64,000 nt of DNA, from positions 186,001-250,000 of the forward strand of contig NZ_JAFVMF010000001.1 in assembly GCF_017377715.1 (NCBI RefSeq). Direction: 5' to 3'. The position numbers and the translations under genes are program-made. The DNA comes from Acetobacter sacchari (GTDB lineage: Bacteria; Pseudomonadota; Alphaproteobacteria; Acetobacterales; Acetobacteraceae). Of this stretch, positions 17,871 to 26,862 are shown piece after piece; position 1 is the first letter of the stretch, and each line of letters opens with the position of its first letter. Under the pieces are notes generated by a model. It made no database searches and was not told the origin of the DNA. It was given only the letters and a program-made list of their open reading frames with translations.

Positions 17871-18788
17871 TCAGTTCGCCATCGTCATTTCCGGCATGGC
17901 GCCAGCCTGGAGACGCAACTCCCGAGTGTCTCGCGCCGGGGGGCTTCCGAACATGCGGCGGTATTCACGGCTAAACTGTGAGGGGCTGTCGTAGCCGACT
18001 GCAAAGCCGACTTCAGCAGCGTCTGCGCCGGGAATAAGCAGCAAACGTCGCGCTTCCTGCAACCGCAGGCGGGTTCTGTACTGCAGCGGACTCATCATGG
18101 TCGCCGCCCGGAAATGGCGATGGAAGGAAGAAGGACTCATGCCGGCGCGCCGGGCGAGAGACGCGATTTCAAAAGAGCTCGCGTAATGCTCGCGAATCCA
18201 GCCAATGGCGCGATTGAGTTGCGAAAGACTGCTTCCTGCCGTCGCGATCTGGCGTAGCACCTGCCCCTGTGGTCCCATCAGAATACGATACAGCAACTCG
18301 CGCGTGTAGAGCGGGAACAGGATCGGGATATCCTGAGGGCGGTCCAGAAGATCGACTATTCGTGTAACCGGATCGAGAATGTCGTGTGTCAGATCGCTGA
18401 AGCGCATGCACGAAGGGCACAATGGCCCTGACAGCGCTTCGTCATGCCGCATGTCGACAAGCAGGTCTGCGATCTGCACGGGATCGAGCGTGAAGCACAG
18501 GGCGAGATAAGGCTCTTCTTGCGAGGCGCGGACGACCTGACTGGTGACGGGAAGGTCGACGGCGGTGACCATGAACTTGCTTGAGTCATATTCGAATGTC
18601 TGGTCGCACAGCATGACCTGCTTGGCGCCCTGAACGATCACACAGAACCGGGGTTCGTAGACCGCGTCCATCGGCGTGGTGGGAGCTTCCGCGCGAAATA
18701 GCAGCAGTCCCGGCACGATCGACCGGCATATTGCATCCGGACAATGGCGCGCGATGGAGGCGCGCAAATGTTCCAGCGTATTCTGCAT
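17871..18788 (-). CDS. AraC-family transcriptional regulator
   Basis: 305-residue AraC/XylS-type regulator with an N-terminal AraC_N cupin-like domain (about 20-170; VYEPRFCVIVQGAKQVML) and two C-terminal helix-turn-helix motifs (about 195-295; FEIASLARRAGMSPSSFHRHF, then AEVGFAVGYDSPSQFSREYRRMFG). The start at 18788 follows GGGGAGACGGTC; an upstream frame to 18914 is not family-like. It is divergent from the RND efflux operon with 459 bases between the starts, so it may regulate the pump, although this family often regulates SDR or oxidoreductase genes. Confidence 0.9.
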   Translation of the reverse strand: MQNTLEHLRASIARHCPDAICRSIVPGLLLFRAEAPTTPMDAVYEPRFCVIVQGAKQVMLCDQTFEYDSSKFMVTAVDLPVTSQVVRASQEEPYLALCFTLDPVQIADLLVDMRHDEALSGPLCPSCMRFSDLTHDILDPVTRIVDLLDRPQDIPILFPLYTRELLYRILMGPQGQVLRQIATAGSSLSQLNRAIGWIREHYASSFEIASLARRAGMSPSSFHRHFRAATMMSPLQYRTRLRLQEARRLLLIPGADAAEVGFAVGYDSPSQFSREYRRMFGSPPARDTRELRLQAGAMPEMTMAN

Positions 18789-19247
18789 GACCGTCTCCCC
18801 AATGGTTGGCGCACCGGACCTTAGCCTGTTGGCCGAAGAGTATAGCCGTATGCTCGATTCGCTCAGAGGTGAAAAATCAGCAATTGATCGGATCGTGCAA
18901 TTATTTGGGCGCATTAGGCTATCTGGAAAAGCATGGTGATAGAAAATATACCTGAATCGCCCATTAAACAGCGAGTATTTCAGTCGAGTTGAGACTCCTG
19001 ATGAGAGATTTTTTCATGTGGATGGAAGAATCGTGCAAGCATCTGGTCGGATCGCGCTACCGCCTGTTGCGAGGGTTTTTGCATAATCCGCGCAGACACT
19101 GACCGCCCGCCCGAACTGACGCCATGCGTGCTGGTCGGGCGTGAGCCGTCACGTTCCGCAGTTATGGCGAAGCGCTAGCCACCGTCGTGCAATCCGACGG
19201 CAGGAAGGACGTCGCCGTCCTTTCGAGCCTGCCAGACAGAGAGTTTC
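18789..19247. other. Divergent intergenic region between araC-type gene and RND operon
   Basis: A 459-base gene-free stretch that should hold both promoters. An AT-rich part lies at about 18870-19030, and a 7-base-arm inverted repeat (CGCCCGA at 19108-19114, TCGGGCG at 19135-19141) sits about 110 bases before the pump start. No clear promoter hexamers or coding sequence were identified. Confidence 0.5.
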
Positions 19248-22200
19248 ATGGGTATAGTCGCCTTCGCGCTCCGACGGCCGTACACGTTTCTTGTTGCCGG
19301 AGTGCTGGTCGTCCTTCTCGGTGTGACGGCGGTTTTCCGTACGCCGACTGACGTGTTCCCCAACATTGATATCCCCGTCGTGACCGTGGTCTGGTACTAC
19401 GATGGGCTCGACGCGACGGAGACGGAAAAAAGACTTACGACATATACAGAGTTTTCCGAGAGTTTCTTCGTCAACAATCTGCGCACGATCGAAAGCCAGA
19501 CGACTCCGGGTCTCGTTCTGGAAAAGCTGTATTTTCAGCCTGGCGTGAATGTCGATCTGGCCGTGGCGCAGACCGTGTCGGCGACGAACTCTATCCGGGC
19601 GTTCCTGCCGCCGGGGGTTCAGCCGCCGATCATCATGCAATACAGCGCGTCCAGCGTGCCGGTGCTCCAGTTGTCCTTGTCATCTGACAAGCTGACCGAG
19701 AGCGAATTGTACGATTACGGCATCTATCGCGTCAGGCAGCAACTTGCGCCAATTCCGGGAACCCTGCTGCCGCCGCCCTATGGCGGAAAGATCAGGCAGG
19801 TCATGGTCGATATCGACTCCATGCGTCTCGCCGGTCTCGGGCTGACCCCGCTCGACGTGTCGAACGCGATCATGGCGCAGAATCTTACCCTGCCGGGTGG
19901 AACAGTGAAGTTCGGTGCGACGCAATACGATATTCACGTGAATGGGATGCCCGACGCCGCCGCGCGCCTGAACGACGTGCCGCTCAGGCGGGATCTGTCG
20001 ACGGGCGCACTGACCCGTATCGCTGATGTGGCGACGGTGCGTGACGGATGGGCCGTGCAGCAGAACGTGGTCCGGAAAGAGGGGCGACGCTCGGTCCTGC
20101 TGTCGATCATGAAGGCGGGCAACGCCTCGACGCTCGACGTCGTGAACGCGATCCGTGACAAGGTGCTTCCGGTCACGCGTGCCGCCGCGCCGAAAGGCAT
20201 GGCTATCGACGAGATGTTTGACCAGTCCGTGTTTGTGAAGGCGGCCATCACGGGCGTCGCTTCGGAGGCGGTGATCGCGGGGCTCCTGACGGCCGCAATG
20301 ATCCTGGCCTTCTTGGCCAGCTGGCGTTCGACATTGATCGTTGCGATCTCCATTCCGCTGTCGATCCTGTCGTCCATCGCGGTGCTGTCATGGACAGGCC
20401 AGACGCTGAATCTGATGACGCTGGGCGGGCTTGCTCTTGCGGTCGGCATTCTGGTCGACGACGCGACGGTGACGATCGAGAATATTCATCGCCTGCGACA
20501 CGAGGGATTGGCCCTTCAGCAGGCAGTCCTTGAAGGCGCGGCAGGAATCGCGTTGCCTACCCTGGTCTCGACTCTCGCGATCTCCTGCGTGTTCATCTCG
20601 GTCGAGTTCCTGACTGGACCCTCAAAATTTCTGTTCACGCCGATGGCTCTGGCGGTGGTTTACGCCATGCTCGCCTCATACGCGGTCAGCCGCACGCTCG
20701 CGCCGATCTTCGCAGCCCTGCTGCTGCGATCAGAGGAGGAAGCGGCGGAACGCAGACGCGAAAAGGGCTTGCCGCCCGATCGTTTCGCGCGATTTGGCGT
20801 CTGGTTCGACGCCCGTTTCGAACGGTTGAGGGCACGCTATCTGGCGACACTGGAGCTTCTGATCACAAGCTCCTGGAAAGTGCCGGCAATTGGCGGTGTA
20901 GCGCTTGTCGCTGCTGGCGTGCTGGCGACTCAGGTCGGGCAGGATTTTTTCCCGTCCATCGACGCCGGGGAGTTCAAGCTGCACATCCGCGCGCCGGAGG
21001 GCACGCGGATCGAGACGACGGAGAAACTGTTCGATCAGGTCGAGAACGTTATTCGGGAGGTCGTTCCGGCTGAAGAACGCGTCCTGCTTCTGGACAATAT
21101 CGGCATTCCCTTCCGTTACTCGATGCCGTTCGACGACGGCTCCACTGTTGGCACGAACGATGGACAGGTCATGGTGGAACTGGCGAAGGATCACCGTCCC
21201 ACGGCGGAGTATGTCCGTAAGCTGCGGACGGAACTTGCCCGCCGGTTTCCGGATTGCGTCTTCTATTTCCAGCCAGCCGACATCGTCACGCAGATTCTGA
21301 ATTTCGGCGTTCCTGCGCAGGTCGATATCCGTATCGCCGGTTACGACGCAGTCAATAACAGCAAAGTCATGCAGGAAATCCGCAAGGAGGTTGCGACCAT
21401 CCCGGGTCTTGTGGACGTGCGGTTGCATCAGCAGCTTTCCGCGCCGGAACTCAAGGTTGCGATCGACAGGCAGCGCGCGGAAGATCTTGGCCTGACGATG
21501 GACGACGTCGCGCGCAACGTAATGGTGTCGCTGGCGTCCTCGAACACGGTCACGCCCAATTTCTGGGTCGATCCGAAGACCGGCATCCAGTATCCGCTCG
21601 CGGTACAGACGCCGCAATATAAAGTCGGAGACGTCAGGGATCTGCAAAACACCGTCATCGCGTCGGCAGTCGGGGCGGACAAGACGTCGGCCCTGCTCGG
21701 CAATGTCGCCTCCATCGAACGCGGCGTGGCGCAGAACGTGATTTCGCACAGCAACATCCAGCCGACGCTGGATATCGACGCAAGCGTGGAAGGTCGGGAT
21801 CTCGGTTCCATAGCGCGAGAGATAGATCGTGTCGTTTCCCGGCACCGTCATGAGCTGTCGGCGGGAAATACGGTTGTGGTGCAGGGGCAGATCGAAAGCA
21901 TGCACTCGGCGTTCGGCAGGCTCGGCATAGGTCTGCTGGTGGCGGCGATCGCGGTCTATCTGCTGATGGTTGTCAACTTCCAGTCTTTTACCGATCCTTT
22001 CGTGATCGTTCTTGGCCTTCCCGGAGGAATGTGTGGCATCGTGTTCATGCTCTTCGTCACAGGAACGACTTTTTCGGTGCCCTCGCTGATGGGTGCGATC
22101 ATGAGCGTCGGCGTCGCCAGCGCCAATTCGATCCTTCTTGTCACCTTTGCAAAAGAACGGCGGGCGGAAGGGCTGGATGCGACGGCGGCGGCGCTCGAAG

Positions 22201-22433
22201 CGGGGCGCGCGCGTCTGCGCCCCATTCTGATGACATCCATGGCGATGGTGATCGGCATGTTGCCGATGTCGCTCGGGCTGGGCGACGGCGGTGAACAGAA
22301 TGCGCCGCTCGGCCGCGCGGTGATCGGCGGCCTTCTCGCCGGAACTTGCGCCACGCTGTTTGTGGTTCCCTGGCTATATAGCCGTTTACGTCGGCGTGAG
22401 AGCCGCATTCTTGAGGATTATGAGAATGTCTGA
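19248..22433 (+). CDS. RND-family efflux pump, inner-membrane permease
   Basis: Proton-driven RND exporter of the AcrB/MexB type, 1061 residues with twelve predicted membrane helices and two large periplasmic loops. The start region MGIVAFALRRPYTFLVAGVLVV is TM1. TM4 carries the proton-relay acidic pair in GILVDDATVTIENIH, followed by the RND-conserved ALPTLVSTLAISCVF. Sequence style resembles the HAE1-like class with adaptors of the RND-MFP type rather than metal exporters, but the substrate is unknown. It is first in a permease-adaptor-outer membrane factor operon; its stop overlaps the adaptor start by eight bases. Confidence 0.95.
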   Translation: MGIVAFALRRPYTFLVAGVLVVLLGVTAVFRTPTDVFPNIDIPVVTVVWYYDGLDATETEKRLTTYTEFSESFFVNNLRTIESQTTPGLVLEKLYFQPGVNVDLAVAQTVSATNSIRAFLPPGVQPPIIMQYSASSVPVLQLSLSSDKLTESELYDYGIYRVRQQLAPIPGTLLPPPYGGKIRQVMVDIDSMRLAGLGLTPLDVSNAIMAQNLTLPGGTVKFGATQYDIHVNGMPDAAARLNDVPLRRDLSTGALTRIADVATVRDGWAVQQNVVRKEGRRSVLLSIMKAGNASTLDVVNAIRDKVLPVTRAAAPKGMAIDEMFDQSVFVKAAITGVASEAVIAGLLTAAMILAFLASWRSTLIVAISIPLSILSSIAVLSWTGQTLNLMTLGGLALAVGILVDDATVTIENIHRLRHEGLALQQAVLEGAAGIALPTLVSTLAISCVFISVEFLTGPSKFLFTPMALAVVYAMLASYAVSRTLAPIFAALLLRSEEEAAERRREKGLPPDRFARFGVWFDARFERLRARYLATLELLITSSWKVPAIGGVALVAAGVLATQVGQDFFPSIDAGEFKLHIRAPEGTRIETTEKLFDQVENVIREVVPAEERVLLLDNIGIPFRYSMPFDDGSTVGTNDGQVMVELAKDHRPTAEYVRKLRTELARRFPDCVFYFQPADIVTQILNFGVPAQVDIRIAGYDAVNNSKVMQEIRKEVATIPGLVDVRLHQQLSAPELKVAIDRQRAEDLGLTMDDVARNVMVSLASSNTVTPNFWVDPKTGIQYPLAVQTPQYKVGDVRDLQNTVIASAVGADKTSALLGNVASIERGVAQNVISHSNIQPTLDIDASVEGRDLGSIAREIDRVVSRHRHELSAGNTVVVQGQIESMHSAFGRLGIGLLVAAIAVYLLMVVNFQSFTDPFVIVLGLPGGMCGIVFMLFVTGTTFSVPSLMGAIMSVGVASANSILLVTFAKERRAEGLDATAAALEAGRARLRPILMTSMAMVIGMLPMSLGLGDGGEQNAPLGRAVIGGLLAGTCATLFVVPWLYSRLRRRESRILEDYENV

Positions 22434-23601
22434 GCCGGTTAAACATTCTTCTGAGGCTCCCGTTGGTGGCTCCCGCATAGCGCCGCTGGTCGGGGTCGGG
22501 GTTCTGGTCCTGCTCGCCTATGGCGTTTACGGGCATGTTGAACGTTCCGTCAGCGTTCGCGCGCTGGCCAATACGCGGGCGACACAGGCACCGGACGTGC
22601 GTGTCATGACGGTGCATTTTGACGAAAAGCCCGTGACGCTGGAGCTGCCCGGCGAGACCGCTCCGCTGGAGACTGCGGCGATCGGGGCCCGCGCTTCCGG
22701 CTATATCGAGAAAAGAAACGTCGATATCGGCAGCGTGGTGAAAGCGGGCGACGTCCTGGCGATCATCCGCGCGCCGGAACTCGACCGGCAGGTCGCACGT
22801 GCGCAGGCGTCCCTTGCGCAAACGCGGGCTAACCTCGCGCTCGCCAAGGTGACGGCGCAACGTTCAGGCGGACTGGTCAGCGGCGGCGCCGTCAGCCGCC
22901 AGAATTTCGATGTTGACCGCATTACACAGGATGCGCGGGCGGCGGAGCAGGCGGCGGCGGACGCGGCGCTGGCCGAAACGGCGCAACGCAAGGCTTACAC
23001 GACGGTCGTGGCGCCGTTCGACGGCGTCGTGACTGTTCGCAACGTCGAAGCTGGCGATCTGGTCAGCGCGGACAACGCACAGGCGACGCCGCTGTTCGTC
23101 GTGGCGCGTACGGACCGGCTGCGTGTGCGCGTCCACGTGCCGCAGACAGATGCGGCGGGGGTTGCGATGGGCGCACCGGTGACGGTGACGACGCCGGACC
23201 GGCCGGGGGAAATTTTTTCGGGCGTCGTCACGCGTACGGGCTTCGCGCTTGAGCGGGGCAGCAGGATGTTGCCTGTGGAGGTTGAGCTGGACAACCGCGA
23301 CGGAAAGCTTGCCTCCGGTCTGTACGTCGCGGCGCGGTTCGCGTTGCCGCGCCCCACGCCAACGATTGTCATCCCTTCGGAAGCATTGATTTACGAAGCG
23401 GATGGTCTTTCCCTCGCGACAGTTGATAGCGACGACAAAGTGCGTCTGCACAGCATCAAGGTGGGGCGCGATTTTGGAGACCGTCTGGAGGTTCTGTCCG
23501 GGTTGCCGGACGGCAGCCGCCTGATCGTTCGCCCGCCATCCTTTCTGGGCGAAGGCAGCCACGTGAAACCGGTCGCCGACGCCCCGGCGAAAGGTGCGTA
23601 A
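22426..23601 (+). CDS. RND efflux pump periplasmic adaptor
   Basis: Membrane-fusion protein linking permease and outer membrane channel, 391 residues. One N-terminal membrane anchor lies at about 18-38, not a lipobox. Lipoyl half-motifs lie at about 75-105 (GARASGYIEKRNVDIGSVVKAGD) and about 185-215 (APFDGVVTVRNVEAGDLV), separated by an alpha-helical hairpin rich in Ala, Gln and Arg; a beta-barrel and membrane-proximal domain follow. The ATG at 22426, seven bases after GAGGA, is preferred over an ATG six bases earlier. Its stop lies one base before the outer membrane factor start. Confidence 0.93.
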   Translation: MSEPVKHSSEAPVGGSRIAPLVGVGVLVLLAYGVYGHVERSVSVRALANTRATQAPDVRVMTVHFDEKPVTLELPGETAPLETAAIGARASGYIEKRNVDIGSVVKAGDVLAIIRAPELDRQVARAQASLAQTRANLALAKVTAQRSGGLVSGGAVSRQNFDVDRITQDARAAEQAAADAALAETAQRKAYTTVVAPFDGVVTVRNVEAGDLVSADNAQATPLFVVARTDRLRVRVHVPQTDAAGVAMGAPVTVTTPDRPGEIFSGVVTRTGFALERGSRMLPVEVELDNRDGKLASGLYVAARFALPRPTPTIVIPSEALIYEADGLSLATVDSDDKVRLHSIKVGRDFGDRLEVLSGLPDGSRLIVRPPSFLGEGSHVKPVADAPAKGA

Positions 23602-23602
23602 A

Positions 23603-25069
23603 ATGCGGGTTGTCATGAGAAATGCCGTCAGCGCGGTCGCGCTGGCGCTTTCGGGCTGCACGATGATCCCGAACTATCATCGTCCTGCGGCGCCGGTGGC
23701 GGCTACCTGGCCGGGGGCTTCCGGGACGGACCCCTCAGCCGCAGCGGATATGCGCGACTGGACGACGTTCTATCGCGACCCGCTGATGCAACGCCTGATC
23801 GCTTTGGCTTTGGAGAACAATCGTGACCTGCGTATAGCCAGACAGCAGGTTTCAGCGGCGAGCGCGCAGTTCGACATCGAGAACGCTGCGCTGTTCCCGA
23901 TGCTTAACGGCAGCGCCGGGGCGAATATCCAGAAAGAATATTCGAAAATTCTGAGTCTGGCGACGACGGATGGGCCATTTTACACACGCCAGTACGCCGT
24001 GGGTTTCGGCCTGTCGGCGTATGAGGTGGATCTCTGGGGCCGTATCCGCAGCGCTTCCCAATCTGCGTTCGACCGTTACATGGCCGGCGCGTTCAGCCGC
24101 GAAAGCATGCGCCTCAGCGTCATCGCTGGCGTCGCGTCGTCGATGTTGAGTTGGGTCGCCAACAACGAGGCTACTCTGGTGACGCAGCATGTGCTGGAAA
24201 GCCGCCGGAACACATACGATCTCGTCCGCCAGACGGTTGCGCGCGGAACCGGCACGCAACTGGATCTGGCGCAGGCGGAAGCTCCGGTGCACGAGGCCGA
24301 AGCGAATCTGCAAGTCTACATAAGACAACGCGCGGAGGCGTTCGACCAGTTGACGCTTCTGATCGGCACGCCGTTGGACGCGTCAACGACACAGGCGCTG
24401 CAAGCGAAGACGAAGCTGGGCGATGTCGTGGACTTTCCGAACGTGCCGGCTGGCCTTCCGTCCGACCTGATCGGGCGTCGTCCGGACATCCTGTCGGCGG
24501 AGGACACGCTTCGTTCGGCCAACGACGATATTGGCGCTGCACGAGCCGAGTTTTTCCCGAAGATTCAAATTACGGCGACCAACGGAACGGCGAGCAACAA
24601 TATCACGCGGCTGTTCCAGAGCGGCATGGGCGCATGGAACGTGGCGCCGCAGATCACGCTGCCGTTGTTTGACGCGGGACGCCTTACCGCCGCGCTCAAG
24701 CAGGCGAAAGCGCGCAAGCAGGAGGAAATTGCGCGCTACGAGAAAACCATCCAGACGGCCTTCAAGGAAGTGGCTGACGCTTTGGTCGGGCGTGACACCT
24801 ATCGCCTGCAGCTTGAGGCGCAGGACAATCTGATTGGCGCCAATGCGCGGCAATACTCGCTCGCGCGGCAACGTTTTGATGCTGGTTACGATCCGTACCT
24901 GGACACGCTCGTCGCGCAACGTTCGCTTTATGAGGCACAGTTGGGCGGAATAACTGCGCGGCTACAGATGATGTCGAACAGCGTGACCTTGTACAAGGCG
25001 CTCGGCGGCGGATGGTCGGCGGCAACGCCCAAAAGACCGCCCACGCCGATCGGAGAGCGTATTTTTTAA
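23603..25069 (+). CDS. RND efflux outer membrane factor (NodT family)
   Basis: Outer membrane channel lipoprotein of the TolC/OprM class, 488 residues. A lipoprotein signal with lipobox LALSGC precedes TMIPNYHRP, the family's usual start. Two OEP repeats follow: residues about 45-250 with NNRDLRIARQQVSAA, and about 265-460 with GRRPDILSAEDTLRSANDDIGAARAEFFP. The C-terminal half contains the helices LFDAGRLTAALKQAKARK. The ATG at 23603 after AAGG is chosen; in-frame GTG at 23594 and ATG at 23615 are alternatives. It completes a tripartite efflux system. Confidence 0.93.
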   Translation: MRVVMRNAVSAVALALSGCTMIPNYHRPAAPVAATWPGASGTDPSAAADMRDWTTFYRDPLMQRLIALALENNRDLRIARQQVSAASAQFDIENAALFPMLNGSAGANIQKEYSKILSLATTDGPFYTRQYAVGFGLSAYEVDLWGRIRSASQSAFDRYMAGAFSRESMRLSVIAGVASSMLSWVANNEATLVTQHVLESRRNTYDLVRQTVARGTGTQLDLAQAEAPVHEAEANLQVYIRQRAEAFDQLTLLIGTPLDASTTQALQAKTKLGDVVDFPNVPAGLPSDLIGRRPDILSAEDTLRSANDDIGAARAEFFPKIQITATNGTASNNITRLFQSGMGAWNVAPQITLPLFDAGRLTAALKQAKARKQEEIARYEKTIQTAFKEVADALVGRDTYRLQLEAQDNLIGANARQYSLARQRFDAGYDPYLDTLVAQRSLYEAQLGGITARLQMMSNSVTLYKALGGGWSAATPKRPPTPIGERIF

Positions 25070-25132
25070 GAAACATCACTTACGACAGGCGACTGTATCT
25101 GAAAACAACGGCGTAAGGGCGACGCTCCTGGG

Positions 25133-25163
25133 GAAGAAAAGTCCGGAAGACAATCTTCCGGGC
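25133..25163 (-). terminator. Hairpin terminator between RND operon and xylB
   Basis: CCGGAAGA-CAA-TCTTCCGG is a perfect 8-base stem with a 3-base loop. On the minus strand it is followed by ACTTTTCTT, which suits termination of the xylB transcript. On the plus strand the following bases are TTAAAAA, so function for the efflux operon is less clear. Confidence 0.65.
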
Positions 25164-25254
25164 TTAAAAACCGGAGCAATGCAGATATGTCGACTGACGA
25201 TGCGCGGGGATGGACAACATGCAGTCTTTCAGCGGAGTGAGTGTGTCACACTTA

Positions 25255-26718
25255 CTACGCCCGTCCGGACATCGCCTTGACCGCCGGATAGAGTGCTCGA
25301 TAGATTTTTACACGCTCAGCGTAGGCGTCCCGAAGAGCGGCGTCGGGATTCACGGTTTCGGAACGTTCCGCCGGGAGGCATACGGTTTCCGGCGCCTCGC
25401 CCGTCACCGCCATGCGCGCCAGTCGCGCTGCCCCGAAGGAGCCGCCAAGCTCACCGTTCTTTAGCCGGTGCAATGGAATGTCTAGCGCCGCCGCCAGGAT
25501 GCGTACCCAGCGCGGACTGCGCGAGCCGCCGCCGATCACGTCGGCCTCGCTCACCACAGAGCCTGACGCCCGCAAACCGTCCAGGGCGTCGCGGAAAGAA
25601 AACGCAACGCCTTCGAGCACTGCCTGCGTCATGGCTGCGCGATCGGAATCTTGCGACAGTCCGAGAAAACCGCCCCGGATGTCTGCGTCGTTGTGGGGCG
25701 TCCGTTCTCCGGACAGATAGGGCAGAAAGACAGCTTTTGACGGTTCTTCGATCCGTTCGGGCAACTCGGCAAGAAGGTCTGGCTCGTCAATCCCGCACAC
25801 GCGCGACCACCACGCCAGTGACGCCGCCGCCGACATGGTGACGCCCATCTGGTGCCACATGTCGGGCACTGCGTGGCAGAAAGCGTGAACGCCGCGTTCC
25901 GTTCCCACGCGAAGACCGTCCGTGGTCGTCCACAACACGCCGGAGGTGCCGAGCGAAAGGAATGAGTTTCCGGACCGGATCGCGCCAAGCCCCACAGCCC
26001 CACCGGCGTTGTCGCCCGCGCCGCCTGCGACCACAGGCTGATCCGTCATGCCCCACTCACGCGCAAGGTCGGCCTTGACGCGCCCGGCGGGGGCGTTTCC
26101 TTCGAAAAGCGCGGGCATTGCCGTCTCACGCAATTCGCAGGCCGCCAGCGCCTCGTCCGACCAGCGACGGGCGCCGACGTCCAACCAGAGCGAACCTGAG
26201 GCGTCCGACATGTCTTCGATCATCTCGCCGGTCAGGCGATAGCGCAGCCATGCCTTGGGCAGCAGCACATGACGGGTCGCCGCGAAGATTTCAGGCTCGT
26301 GCCTTGCGACCCAGATCAACTTGGGCGCAGTGAAGCCCGGCATCGCGATGTTGGCGCAGACCGAGCGGCTTTCCGGAAAGCGTCGTTCGAACTCGGCGCA
26401 TTCTTCCGTGGAGCGCGTATCGTTCCAAAGGATGCACGGCCGCAGGACCTCGCCATTCGCACCCAGCAGGACAGCGCCGTGCTGTTGCCCTGAAAGCCCG
26501 AGGCCGCGAACTTTCGCCATGGCCTCCGGCGCCTCGCGCCGGAGAGCGGCAAGCGCAGCCTGCGTGGCCGTCCACCATGCCTCGGGATACTGTTCGCTCC
26601 AGCCCGGGCGGGGCCGGGACACTGTCAGAGGCTCCGTACGGGTCGCGACCACTGCCTGTTCGTCATCGACGATAATGGCTTTGACGCCGGAGGTTCCGAG
26701 ATCGAGTCCGATATACAT
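25255..26718 (-). CDS. xylB: Xylulokinase
   Basis: FGGY-family carbohydrate kinase, 487 residues, phosphorylating D-xylulose to xylulose 5-phosphate for the pentose phosphate pathway. The N-terminus MYIGLDLGTSGVKA is the ATP-phosphate motif, GLSGQQHGAV is the xylulokinase-type substrate region with its catalytic segment, and the C-terminal half has GGAGDNAGGAVG, LSGERTPHND and VIGGGSRSPRW. The ATG at 26718 follows GGAGG. There is no xylose isomerase or sugar transporter beside it; in acetic acid bacteria xylulose usually arises from oxidation of pentitols, which would fit a lone kinase. Confidence 0.93.
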   Translation of the reverse strand: MYIGLDLGTSGVKAIIVDDEQAVVATRTEPLTVSRPRPGWSEQYPEAWWTATQAALAALRREAPEAMAKVRGLGLSGQQHGAVLLGANGEVLRPCILWNDTRSTEECAEFERRFPESRSVCANIAMPGFTAPKLIWVARHEPEIFAATRHVLLPKAWLRYRLTGEMIEDMSDASGSLWLDVGARRWSDEALAACELRETAMPALFEGNAPAGRVKADLAREWGMTDQPVVAGGAGDNAGGAVGLGAIRSGNSFLSLGTSGVLWTTTDGLRVGTERGVHAFCHAVPDMWHQMGVTMSAAASLAWWSRVCGIDEPDLLAELPERIEEPSKAVFLPYLSGERTPHNDADIRGGFLGLSQDSDRAAMTQAVLEGVAFSFRDALDGLRASGSVVSEADVIGGGSRSPRWVRILAAALDIPLHRLKNGELGGSFGAARLARMAVTGEAPETVCLPAERSETVNPDAALRDAYAERVKIYRALYPAVKAMSGRA

Positions 26719-26862
26719 GGCTCTTACCTCCGCATGGAGAAACGACATGGCGCAATTCACAGATTGTTGAACATAACCTCAATCAGCGTCGCCGGGAACG
26801 GGATCCCCGGGACCCGGTAAAATACCTGAACGCTGGCCTTTGACCGCGCGGACGGGGTATGC

